A stretch of DNA of 64,000 bases from Candidatus Roizmanbacteria bacterium RIFCSPLOWO2_01_FULL_35_13. Its GTDB lineage: Bacteria; Patescibacteriota; Microgenomatia; UBA1406; GWC2-37-13. The position numbers and the translations under genes were made by a program. Each line of letters opens with the position of its first letter. Position 1 is the stretch's first letter. Location: assembly GCA_001789635.1 (NCBI GenBank), contig MGAF01000004.1, forward strand, positions 61,105 through 125,104, in the 5' to 3' direction. This document shows, piece after piece, positions 30,875 to 39,576 of the stretch. The notes beneath the pieces were generated by a model that had not been told where the DNA came from, did not search any database, and saw nothing but the letters and a program-made list of their open reading frames with translations.

Positions 30875-31948
30875 TTATGAAAATAATGGAATAATATATT
30901 TTTTAATTAATTTTTTATCCAGATTAATAAGATCGTCTCCGAGAAATTTTACTCCTTGTGCTAACTTTATTAAATTTGATAATTTATTAATGTGTTGTTC
31001 CTTTAAACCAAAAGATTTATCACAAATAAAAGCATCAGGATCTAACTGCCAAATTGGTCGTGTAGCAGACCTTTTACTCAAATTTAATTCTAGTTGTTCA
31101 ATCCGTTTCTTATGGATTATGGAATTTAAAATTGAAATATTTCTTAATTGGGGATTAACAATGTCTTCACTTATTCGCATTGCATCAACATTTCCAATTG
31201 CCGGTATTAAGGGGCACCCGGATGCAATTTTATAAACCTTTGGATATCACTTACTTATTAACAAGAGAAATTCAGATAATAAATTATCGGGTATTTTTGA
31301 ATTTGAGTAAAACGGATTAAAATGTTGAGCATAAAGAAAATCTAATTTTATAAGCTCAAATCCCCAGTCACTAATTATGACATCAAAGATGTTAAATAAG
31401 TATTCATTAACTTTTTTTATTTGTAGATTCAATACCCATCTTTTCCTCAAAAATAGATTATCAAAAGGGGAGATTCTAGTACCTTCAAGCAACTTTCCCT
31501 TTTTATTTGAAATTAGCCATTCCGGATGGTTTTTTGCCAGAAGTGAATCAGCTTGGACTAAAAAAGGGGCGATCCAAATACCGGGCTTTAAGCCAAGTTT
31601 TTTAATACGCATTGCAACTTTTTTCATTCCATCAGGGAATTTTTGCTTACTTGAGGTTAACCAGTCTCCCATTTTAGTCCAACCGTCATCTATTAAAACA
31701 TAATCCAATGGAATGCTTTTTCTATTTTTAGCAATCCAACAAGCATGATTTATTATAATTTTTGAATTAATATTTGTACCAAATGCATGCCAGGAACACC
31801 AACCCAATGGAGCCCTTTTTAACTTATTTTTGGGATTTATTATGGAAGATGTTTCTTTATTTTTAAAAGGGGAATAATTTCTGATTGGAATTTTATTTCT
31901 TGTTGAAATAACAGGGCTCCAGGATTGCCAACCTATCACTTTTATCAT
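30875..31948 (-). pseudogene. GH36-like alpha-galactosidase split by one in-frame TGA (31247-31249)
   Basis: N-terminal ORF 31247..31948 (GWQSWSPV, APLGWCSWHAFG, DYVLIDDGW, IKLDFLYA); reading on after TGA: YPKVYKIASGCPLIPAIGNVDAMRISEDI...WQLDPDAFIC...GVKFLGDDL in the same frame. Confidence 0.8.
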
Positions 31949-31975
31949 CTTTGTTATTTAAAATCTAATATTTCT

Positions 31976-33130
31976 TTAATCCTTAATATTATAAGAAGAA
32001 ATTACTTCTTTAAATAGTCTTTCCAAAGAATCAATAGAATCCCTAAGAGAGTATTTTTTGGAATTGCTTAAAGCTTCATGACCTAATTTCAGGCAGAGAT
32101 TTTCATTTTCGATTAATAAATTTAATTTATTGGAAAATCCATTATTTGAATTAACCAAATAACCGTTTTGATTATTATTTATGAAATCCTTTGGTCCCGG
32201 AGAATTAAAGGCAATGATTGGTAATCCGGCAGACATTGCTTCCAGAATTACAATGGCTTGCGTATCCATCTTACAAGGATAGGCAAAAATATCTGCCAAA
32301 GAATATATTTCCGGCAGCAATTCGTTTTCTACGCTTCCTAAAAATCTGCATTGATCATAAATTTTTAGGTTTTGTGCAAGCTTTTTTAGATTCTTTTTCT
32401 CCGGTCCGTCACCGGTGAGAACTAAGGTAACCGTGATATTAGATTTTAACTGACTAAATATTCTTAGTAATGAAGTTAGATTCTTTTCCTTAGATAATCT
32501 GGCGACACATAAAATAATTAAATCGTTTTTCCTTAGTCCATATTTTTTCCGTAATTCGCTTTTTGTTTTAGTATTAAATAACATTGATCTTCCGGCCGAC
32601 CGTATGACTGTTATTTCAGTTTTTATTTTTTGTCTCTCCAGCAATTTTTTAATACTGGGAGTTTCTACAATCAGATGACTTGATTTATTTGCCAAAATCC
32701 TGACACTTCCTTTAATTAATAAAGGTAATAAGAGGAATTTTAATAATTTAGGAATATAAAATTGCGCGGTTTTTTCATATCTTGAATGATAAAAAAAAAC
32801 GGCCGGACAATTAAAATATTTTGCAAGATTTAAGGCTAAATCTCCGATATATAAAGGATGATGAAAGTAAACAATATCATATTTTTTTGCAAGAATTTTA
32901 AGATTGTGAATTGTGGGAATAGGTAAAATAATCGGGTAATCCGGGGTTAGCGGGTTTGGCAGCGAAGGTATCCTGATGATTCCTGCTTCTTCTGTTTGAT
33001 TTGGATGTTTTGGTGCGAGAACGGTAATCTGATGGCCTCTTTTTTCCAGTTCTTTTTTCTGCAATTCCAGGGTTAAAGCAACGCCGTTGATACTGGGAGA
33101 ATAAGTTGCAGTGACAATTAATATGCGCAT
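31976..33130 (-). CDS. Glycosyltransferase family 4
   Basis: 'MRILIVTATYSPSINGVALTLELQKKELEKRGHQITVLAP', 'ADIFAYPCKMDTQAIVILEAMSAGLPIIAFNSPGPKDFI'. Confidence 0.92.
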   Translation of the reverse strand: MRILIVTATYSPSINGVALTLELQKKELEKRGHQITVLAPKHPNQTEEAGIIRIPSLPNPLTPDYPIILPIPTIHNLKILAKKYDIVYFHHPLYIGDLALNLAKYFNCPAVFFYHSRYEKTAQFYIPKLLKFLLLPLLIKGSVRILANKSSHLIVETPSIKKLLERQKIKTEITVIRSAGRSMLFNTKTKSELRKKYGLRKNDLIILCVARLSKEKNLTSLLRIFSQLKSNITVTLVLTGDGPEKKNLKKLAQNLKIYDQCRFLGSVENELLPEIYSLADIFAYPCKMDTQAIVILEAMSAGLPIIAFNSPGPKDFINNNQNGYLVNSNNGFSNKLNLLIENENLCLKLGHEALSNSKKYSLRDSIDSLERLFKEVISSYNIKD

Positions 33131-33171
33131 TTCACTACATTATAACTATTTTTGGTAAAATAAGAGAAACT

Positions 33172-33243
33172 GCCGTCCTAGCTCAATGGTTGAGCAGCGC
33201 TTTTGTAAAGCGAAGGTTGGAGGTTCGAGCCCTCTGGACGGCT
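33172..33243 (+). tRNA. tRNA-Thr(TGT)
   Basis: GCCGTCC..anticodon loop TTGTAAA..GGTTCGAGCC..GGACGGC-T. Confidence 0.9.
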
Positions 33244-33257
33244 CAAGTTGAAACCTT

Positions 33258-33329
33258 GAGGCCATAGTTCAACGGATAGAATGGGGACCTTCTAAGTCTC
33301 GGATGGCAGTTCGATTCTGCCTGGCCTCA
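33258..33329 (+). tRNA. tRNA-Arg(TCT)
   Basis: GAGGCCA..GGGAC-CTTCTAA-GTCTC..AGTTCGATTCT..TGGCCTC-A. Confidence 0.9.
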
Positions 33330-33333
33330 CTTT

Positions 33334-33801
33334 TTAAGAACTGTATTCTCCGCGAGAATTTAATGGTCTGTATAGTCGTGAATTATAATTAAACCTTCCA
33401 GCTTTCACCTCAACATTCCATTCCACATTTTTATTATGAGGCCCTTTGGTTGTGATTTTAGTTATTCCTTTATCTTTAAGTTTATTTTTAATCATGATTA
33501 TTTTGTCAGAAGAAATACCTTTAACTCCACCAGCTATAATTGCCTGATCATAATCTGATATAGTTCCAAATTCTAAAAATAAATTAGACATAAGTTCATC
33601 AAAATTGCTTGTTTTAGTTATGTTTCCATAATCGTCAAAGATACAAAATGAATCTATTATAGGTACATGTGCGCCCGTTGATCTAGCTTCGTTCATTAAA
33701 GCTACTGCAAGACAAACATAAAGTCCAACAAATTCTATTGTGTCTTTTCTATTAATGGTTCTAACTTGTCCATAAGGGACTAAAACTGATTCACCTTTCA
33801 T
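33334..33801 (-). CDS. Unknown, possibly CheD-like fold
   Basis: 'DYDQAIIAGGVKGISSDKIIMIKNKLKDKGITKITTKGPHNKNVEWNVEVKAG' loosely resembles CheD. Confidence 0.3.
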   Translation of the reverse strand: MKGESVLVPYGQVRTINRKDTIEFVGLYVCLAVALMNEARSTGAHVPIIDSFCIFDDYGNITKTSNFDELMSNLFLEFGTISDYDQAIIAGGVKGISSDKIIMIKNKLKDKGITKITTKGPHNKNVEWNVEVKAGRFNYNSRLYRPLNSRGEYSS

Positions 33802-33884
33802 ATCTCATATTATATCTGTCGTTTTGGTATATTTGGTATTAAGAGAAAGTAGATATAAAGTATAGACACAAACTTAAATTTTAA

Positions 33885-33904
33885 CTACACCTGTGAGGTG
33901 TAAA
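33885..33904. repeat. REP-like palindrome, divergent copy (CTACACCTGTGAGGTGTAAA)
   Basis: Related to CCGTTACACCTGAAAGGTGTAACGG. Confidence 0.65.
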
Positions 33905-33910
33905 TATTAA

Positions 33911-34207
33911 TTAGTTTTCGTAGACTAATTTAAATGAAGAATTTTTAATATTAAAGGTAACTTCCTCAAAAAAATTGAAAAAACCTGTCCGACCTAATAA
34001 TGGTGTTTTTTGTTGTTCAGAGAATTGAATTTCAGTAGAAAAACTTAGTCCATCTGGTAAAATAATTTCAATATTGCGATGTAAAAATGAAGGGATTTCA
34101 ACTCCTCCAATGCCAAAAACTCTTCTAGGCTCTCCTTTCTTAAAATTGATACCGACACTCTTAGCCATATCTACAGGAAATAAATTTACATCAGAACCTG
34201 AATCCAC
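33911..34207 (-). CDS. Retropepsin-like aspartyl protease family protein; true start may be upstream of listed Met
   Basis: '(ISCLV)DSGSDVNLFPVDMAKSVGI...PLLGRTGFFNFFEEVTFN': DSGS catalytic motif and later LLGR. Confidence 0.65.
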   Translation of the reverse strand: MDSGSDVNLFPVDMAKSVGINFKKGEPRRVFGIGGVEIPSFLHRNIEIILPDGLSFSTEIQFSEQQKTPLLGRTGFFNFFEEVTFNIKNSSFKLVYEN

Positions 34208-34272
34208 AAGGCAGCTAATATTATATGGACTTGTTTTGTGGCTAGGGAGATATTTAATTTTAAGTGATGACT

Positions 34273-34296
34273 AATTACACATTTCAGGTGTAACGG
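34273..34296. repeat. REP-like palindrome upstream of the RAYT, inverted copy
   Basis: AATTACACATTTCAGGTGTAACGG; reverse complement CCGTTACACCTGAAATGTGTAATT. Confidence 0.8.
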
Positions 34297-34377
34297 ATTA
34301 TCAGAATAGTCTAAACAAAAATTTTGTAGCATATAAGCCATTGATATCTTTTTTGACATTAGAGAGAATTTTCAAAT

Positions 34378-35058
34378 ATGCCCGGTAGAGATATCAAATT
34401 CGTGAATGGCGGAATATATCACATTTTTAATAAAACTATTGATAAAAGCAGAATCTTTGATGATGAATCCCTTACTTACTTATTTCTTGACCTTTTGAAG
34501 TACTATCGTTCAAGTAAGTCTGTTATTCGCTATTCAAACTATAAAAAGATGCCATCTGATTTAAAAGAATTTTACAATCAACAAATCATAATCAGAAAAT
34601 ATTTTTTTATTGATCTCTATTGTTTCAATATAATGCCGACTCATTTTCATTTGCTAATTAAACAAAATAATGAGGGAGGTATTTCACATTTCATGTCGGA
34701 CTTAATAAATTCATTTACGCGTTTTTATAATATTAAATTTGATCATCATGGATCACTTTTTTTTAAGCCATTTAGAGCCGTACATGTTCGGACAGAGGAG
34801 CAATGTAAGCATGTTACCAGATATATACATTTAAATCGGTATTCGTCGGGATTGGTTAAAATAATTGGTGATATTTTCATTCGTCCAGACTCATCACTTC
34901 CTCGTTATAGCAGTATTGATAAAGATGATTTAATCGAAAAAAAATTTATGCTTAGTTTATTTGGTAATGATATATTAAGATACAAAAAATTTATACTTGA
35001 TCAAGCCGATTATCAAAGGTCCTTAGAAAGGCTCAAATATATTAAAAAATGGCTTTAG
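34378..35058 (+). mobile_element. RAYT: REP-associated tyrosine (Y1/IS200-like) transposase
   Basis: HUH motif 'NIMPTHFHLLIKQ', candidate catalytic Tyr 'SFTRFYNIKFDHHGSLFFKPFRAVHV', 'VTRYIHLNRYSSG'. Confidence 0.9.
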
Positions 35059-35082
35059 ACATTTTTGAGATGTTCCTATGCT

Positions 35083-35106
35083 CCGTTACACCTGAAAGGT
35101 GTAAAA
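35083..35106. repeat. REP-like palindrome downstream of the RAYT
   Basis: CCGTTACACCTGAAAGGTGTAAAA; with flanks TGCTCCGTTACACCTGAAAGGTGTAA is identical to the uvrB copy. Confidence 0.85.
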
Positions 35107-35145
35107 TGGTGGAGGTATACATTCAACCTTAAATTAAAAAAATAT

Positions 35146-35529
35146 ATGGCAAACCGTGTAGAGATACAGAATATTACAAGGTATTTACAGTCAAAAATTC
35201 TGCAAACATATTCTACGTTAAAACTTTCATGCGGATATGCGGAAGATGCGGCAAGGTTATTACGGGGATGGTTGTACCGTACTGGTGAAGAGTCATCGGA
35301 ATGGGGATCGTGTTATAATGTTGCTGTTGCCCGTTTAGAAAAATCTCGAAGCGGTCTAATTATTGATGTAACTTCACAAGAATTCATTGCTGGTAAAGTT
35401 AGTATTGTATTTAATACAAAACAAACAGCATACGAAATAGAACTAAAATTCGGCATTCCCGGTTGGAAACTTATTCAAACTTATTACAAAAAAGGCGGTC
35501 TCTATGTACCTGACAGAATTACTTTCTAA
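35146..35529 (+). CDS. Unknown protein adjacent to RAYT
   Basis: ORF MANRVEIQNITRYLQSKILQTYSTLKLSCGYAEDAARLLRGW...; earlier listed start lies in the palindrome. Confidence 0.55.
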   Translation: MANRVEIQNITRYLQSKILQTYSTLKLSCGYAEDAARLLRGWLYRTGEESSEWGSCYNVAVARLEKSRSGLIIDVTSQEFIAGKVSIVFNTKQTAYEIELKFGIPGWKLIQTYYKKGGLYVPDRITF

Positions 35530-35619
35530 ACAAAATCATTTCTGTCACTCAAAAATAAACTACAAATTAATTCCATTCCGGGATGTCTGGACTTACTGCT
35601 GTAAAAGAGGTTTCACAAA

Positions 35620-35739
35620 ATGAAAAAAATAATAACCCCATTTATCCTTGCTGTAATTAGAAAAAATAAGAAATATCTTTTAACTAAAAGGCTTGAGATT
35701 GATAAAGAAGATTATAAGGAATTTCTTGGAAGGTGGTAA
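35620..35739 (+). pseudogene. Probable Nudix hydrolase N-terminal remnant
   Basis: MKKIITPFILAVIRKNKKYLLTKRLEIDKEDYKEFLGRW* ends before a Nudix box. Confidence 0.35.
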
Positions 35740-35891
35740 AGAAGCTATAAAACCTTCTCTTTAATAGAGAATTAGTTGTACCCTCCTAATCTTACTTCTC
35801 GCCTTTTTAGTTATATTCGAACACGGCTCGAAGAGCGATTTAAGGACGACACAAGAATCGCTAATCCTCATTCTTCGGAAAGCGATTCTAG

Positions 35892-35978
35892 TGTCGGGGA
35901 GAGGATTTGAACCTCCAATCCTTTTTAAAGGGAACTGGCACCTCAAGCCAGCGCGTCTGCCAATTTCGCCACCCCGAC
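35892..35978 (-). tRNA. tRNA-Leu(GAG)
   Basis: GTCGGGG..CTGGC-TTGAGGT-GCCAG..long variable arm..GGTTCAAATCC..CCCCGAC-A. Confidence 0.92.
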
Positions 35979-35991
35979 TGAATCTAATTGA

Positions 35992-36140
35992 CTAGTCTAT
36001 AAAGTTAGAAAGTTGCAAAGTTAATAAAGCACTAAACTACGATTCTGGATGCGCTTCTCGACAAGCTCGAAGCTTACCAGAATGAGACTAATTACCGATC
36101 TAAACTTTATAGACTTTCGACTTTAGACTTGATGGACTTA
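35992..36140. repeat. Composite family C / family A inverted repeat
   Basis: AGTCTATAAAGTTAGAAAGT...CGATTCTGGATGCGCTTCTCGACAAGCTCGAAGCTTACCAGAATGAG...AAACTTTATAGACTTTCGACTTTAGACTT. Confidence 0.75.
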
Positions 36141-36145
36141 TTATA

Positions 36146-37507
36146 CTATTTCCGTTTAATTGTGTAAATGTAGGGGAAATATAAGAAAGCGGCGGGCGGG
36201 TCGTCGACTATGATCTTCTGGAATTCCAGATAGAATTTTTTTCTTTCATCAATAACACTCGTATTTCTGGCTTGTTCCAACAGTAAATCAATCTTGACAT
36301 TTTTATAATTTCCGAGATTTCCCTGAGGCTGGGTAGAGTGCCAGAAAAAGTACTGGTCAGGATCAACAGGAACATTCCAGAAGGCTAAGAACAGATCAAA
36401 ATTATTTGGTTTTTCGGACGACACCAGTTTCAACTTAACCGGAAGACCTGCTGCATCAAGGTTTTTTGAGATCTCCTCTGCATTATCTAAATAATCATAG
36501 TACGTAAATAAATTTAATTCGGCTGAATTTGATGAGTTTCGCGATTTTTTTAATATTTTTTCAGCTGCAACCGGATCAAAAACCGGATTTTTAAGATTAG
36601 AATTATAAGCCCAGGAAATAGGAGTAACCGGTCCGAAAGCAACTTCTCCAAATTCATCTAATTTACTTCCATCCACTGCCATGATTATTGCTTGTCTGAC
36701 GTCTTTATCCCTAAGAAATTCATTGTCAAAGTTAAAAAATAAGGTCATGAGTCTCGAGTAATCAACTGTTTTGGATAAGGTTGAATTTCTCCAGTTCTTA
36801 AAATTGTCGGCAACACTTTTTTTACTGACAGTCATCTTATTGATTTCACCTCTTTTATAAGCATTTGTTATTTCGGCTTCGTCCTTATAAAATTTATAGA
36901 CTAATAAAGGCAGATCTTTTTTGTTGGGATTCAAGGTTATCTCGGAAATATTGCCGAAATTCAATTTTAACCTGTCTACTTTGTATAGTCCCGCAATACC
37001 CTGTAATGGAGTTTGAATAATGGCTTTTTTTAAATAAGTCGGGAAAATTGGCAAAGCCTTGCTAAGTTTAAAGTAAATTGTTTTGTCATCGATCACTTCG
37101 GTCTTAATATCTTTAAAATCATAGTTAATATCATGCGCGCTGAATTTTTTCCCATTAGACCAGATTAAATTGTCCCTCAGATGAAAGCGGTATTCTTTAC
37201 CGTCTTCTGACACTTCCCAATTGGACGCTATTGCCGGAATAAATTCACCTTTTTCATTAATATATAAAAGTCCGTTGGAAATTTTTGACGTAATTTCATC
37301 TGGGAGATTATTAAAATCATACACTCCAAGTAAACCAATCACTTCTTTTTTAGTCAGAAAAAAAGTTGAGATATAAGGAGCAAAAGATATTAAAGTTATT
37401 ATAAGTAAAAAACTTAAAAAAAAACTTAAGGCAATTATCCGTAAATTTTTTTTTATAAATTCTGCAGTTAGCCAATAATAGTACCGGAAAGTTTTCTTTA
37501 GGAACAT
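36146..37507 (-). CDS. ABC transporter substrate-binding protein, family 5 (peptide/nickel)
   Basis: 'NLPDEITSKISNGLLYINEKGEFIPAIASNWEVSEDGKEYRFHLRDNLIWSNGKKFSAHDINYDF'. Confidence 0.88.
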   Translation of the reverse strand: MFLKKTFRYYYWLTAEFIKKNLRIIALSFFLSFLLIITLISFAPYISTFFLTKKEVIGLLGVYDFNNLPDEITSKISNGLLYINEKGEFIPAIASNWEVSEDGKEYRFHLRDNLIWSNGKKFSAHDINYDFKDIKTEVIDDKTIYFKLSKALPIFPTYLKKAIIQTPLQGIAGLYKVDRLKLNFGNISEITLNPNKKDLPLLVYKFYKDEAEITNAYKRGEINKMTVSKKSVADNFKNWRNSTLSKTVDYSRLMTLFFNFDNEFLRDKDVRQAIIMAVDGSKLDEFGEVAFGPVTPISWAYNSNLKNPVFDPVAAEKILKKSRNSSNSAELNLFTYYDYLDNAEEISKNLDAAGLPVKLKLVSSEKPNNFDLFLAFWNVPVDPDQYFFWHSTQPQGNLGNYKNVKIDLLLEQARNTSVIDERKKFYLEFQKIIVDDPPAAFLYFPYIYTIKRK

Positions 37508-37728
37508 TATTTAACAAACAAGTTAATGATTGAAACCAGGAAGAAAAGAACAATAAATAAAACAGTAAGTCTCAGAGTTATTTTTTCAATCCCCCTGCGG
37601 GTTTGAAACATTTCGCCGCCGCCGCCGCCCCAAGCGCTGCCAAGACCGGCTCCGCGTCCCTGTATAAGAATTAAAACGACTACTAAGATGCTAAGTATAA
37701 TATTTGCGATTAAGAGAACATTTTTCAT
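37507..37728 (-). CDS. secG: Preprotein translocase subunit SecG
   Basis: 'VLILIQGRGAGLGSAWGGGGGEMFQTRRGIEKITLRLTV'. Confidence 0.9.
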   Translation of the reverse strand: MKNVLLIANIILSILVVVLILIQGRGAGLGSAWGGGGGEMFQTRRGIEKITLRLTVLFIVLFFLVSIINLFVK

Positions 37729-37769
37729 AGTTCGAGTACCCTCACTATGATCCTGAGTTTATCGAAGGA

Positions 37770-38168
37770 TCATATTAACAATTCCAACAGTTTAATTATA
37801 ATCGATAAAGAGACGGAAGACAGCGCAATATTCAAAAGATAATTAACATGAAAAGACTTTAAAGTTAAACCATAGAGAACAATTCCCTGGAAGTCCCAGG
37901 GTTTAATCTGAACGAGTGAGAAACGGGTAATAAAAACATAAAAAAGAATAAAGTATAAGATCGAAGATAATAGGCCTAAAGTAAGAAAGTTAATCGGCAG
38001 GAAAATAATCTTGCTGATTGGTACAACGAGGTAGTAGAAAAGCGCCACAAGTAAGACAGTTTTTACAAAAATATCCGGATTAAAGTTAACCTTAAAACCA
38101 TCATTCCAAAAAGAGGTTAAAAAAAGTGCTACTGCGGAAAAAATAAGCATTCTTGTAATTCTCTTCAT
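37770..38168 (-). CDS. Phage holin family (4-TMS) protein
   Basis: Four TM segments in the arrangement of this family. Confidence 0.55.
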   Translation of the reverse strand: MKRITRMLIFSAVALFLTSFWNDGFKVNFNPDIFVKTVLLVALFYYLVVPISKIIFLPINFLTLGLLSSILYFILFYVFITRFSLVQIKPWDFQGIVLYGLTLKSFHVNYLLNIALSSVSLSIIIKLLELLI

Positions 38169-38241
38169 AGATTCTGGACGCGCTCCTTCGTCGCTTGCCA
38201 GAATGACGTCACTCTGGGGAGCGAAGCGACTCCAGAATCTA

Positions 38242-39546
38242 TTATAACATTAGGTATTTGTGTCTTAAAAGAAGGTGATATTTGCGCGCGAAGCGGTGAG
38301 CTTCATCCCTCAGCGCCCGGACTAAATTAAAACCTAAATTGTTAAATGACGGGCGAATTATTACAAGTCTGTCCGGGGAATCAATTACAAGACGGTCAGG
38401 ATGTTTGGCTATACCGATTAAAGGAATTGACTGGTGCACCCTGAGAGTGTAAAGGACTTTTTTTACAGTTAAGACTTGGGGAGTTCCGCCGTCGACAATT
38501 ATTAAATCTGGTATAGGCCAATTCTGATTGAATCTTCTGTAAAAAATTTCCCCAAGCATTTCAAAATCGGATTTTATTGTCAGACTTTTAATCTTAAAAC
38601 GCCTGTATTGGGAGTTATCAGGCATACCATCAGTAAAAACTACCATCGAAGCAGTCGCATCCTTTTGCAAGAGATTGCTTACGTCATAACACTCAATTCT
38701 CTGAAGACTTTGTAAAGAGCCAAAGTACACCTTTAAGGTGTCTTTTAGCTTGTTGACAGACTCTGAAGACCGATTATAACTTTTAGCAATATCTGAGGAA
38801 AACTGGGTTTGATTGATGAGCTGTTCAAAACGTTGGATATGATTCCGTAATAATAATGCCTCTTCAAATTTTTGTTCTAAAGAAAGCCTTCTTAATAATT
38901 TGTACGAATCTTTTAGAACTAATTCTACGTTTCCGCGTAAAATTCTTATTAACTGTTTAATATTAAATCTGTATAATTTTTTTAACTCTGATTTACGGAT
39001 TGTATCTTCAATTTTAGAAATCTCATTGGGGCAAGGTTTGCATAATCCTATTTTAGAATAAAAACATGGCCTTCCGGTAATTTTTGTCTGCCGGCAAAAA
39101 GGAAAAAGTTTTCTGGCTGTGCTCAGAATTTTTTCGGCATCATGTTTGGAAGGGAAAGGTCCGAAATAAAGGGATTTTTTGTCGTTTTCCCTTCTAATAG
39201 TAAAGACTTTCGGAAAATCTTCTTTTACTGTAATTTTTATATAAAGATAACTTTTGTTATCTTTCCAGCGGGCGTTATATTTGGGTTGATATTTTTGAAT
39301 CAGGGTTGATTCAAGAAGGAGTGCTTTAAATTCCGAGTCTGTAAGAATATATTCCAACTGATTGCTGTTTTGAACAATTAGAGCTTCTTTAGGATCAAGT
39401 TTGGCATTTTCAAGGTGAGAAAGAATTCTTGATTTAATTGAGATAGCCTTACCCACATAGAGAATCTCGTCGTATTTTTTAAAAAAATACACTCCGGTTG
39501 AAGGAGGAAGGGAGAGTGCTTCTTTTTTAGTCAGGTTGATAGTCAT
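38242..39546 (-). CDS. uvrC: Excinuclease ABC subunit C, short (ends after endonuclease domain)
   Basis: GIY-YIG 'LPPSTGVYFFKKYDEILYVGKAISIKSRI', 'IECYDVSNL', 'DLIIVDGGTPQ', ends 'LRDEAHRFARKYHLLLRHKYLML'. Confidence 0.92.
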   Translation of the reverse strand: MTINLTKKEALSLPPSTGVYFFKKYDEILYVGKAISIKSRILSHLENAKLDPKEALIVQNSNQLEYILTDSEFKALLLESTLIQKYQPKYNARWKDNKSYLYIKITVKEDFPKVFTIRRENDKKSLYFGPFPSKHDAEKILSTARKLFPFCRQTKITGRPCFYSKIGLCKPCPNEISKIEDTIRKSELKKLYRFNIKQLIRILRGNVELVLKDSYKLLRRLSLEQKFEEALLLRNHIQRFEQLINQTQFSSDIAKSYNRSSESVNKLKDTLKVYFGSLQSLQRIECYDVSNLLQKDATASMVVFTDGMPDNSQYRRFKIKSLTIKSDFEMLGEIFYRRFNQNWPIPDLIIVDGGTPQVLTVKKVLYTLRVHQSIPLIGIAKHPDRLVIDSPDRLVIIRPSFNNLGFNLVRALRDEAHRFARKYHLLLRHKYLML

Positions 39547-39576
39547 AAATTGTTCTCTACAAGCTCGAACAACAAG

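Noticed and set aside
30840-31235. Plus-strand ORF after tRNA-Leu
   Set aside because: Begins inside the tRNA and is antisense to the GH36-like gene.
31247-31249. Genetic code 4/25 (TGA as sense) as in some CPR lineages
   Set aside because: TGA terminates atpD, topA, the GT1/GT4-type genes and others exactly at expected C-termini; only the GH36 gene shows an internal TGA.
35065-35145. N-terminal extension [16 protein letters not shown]... of ORF 35065
   Set aside because: Encoded by the REP palindrome; start at 35146 is more plausible.
37770-38168. Prophage, based on the holin-family protein
   Set aside because: Lone 4-TMS holin-family proteins are common chromosomal genes; no phage structural or integrase genes nearby.
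38727-38745. ACACCTTTAAGGTGT in uvrC as another REP copy
   Set aside because: Only the central palindrome resembles the REP; flanks differ and it could arise by chance in coding sequence.
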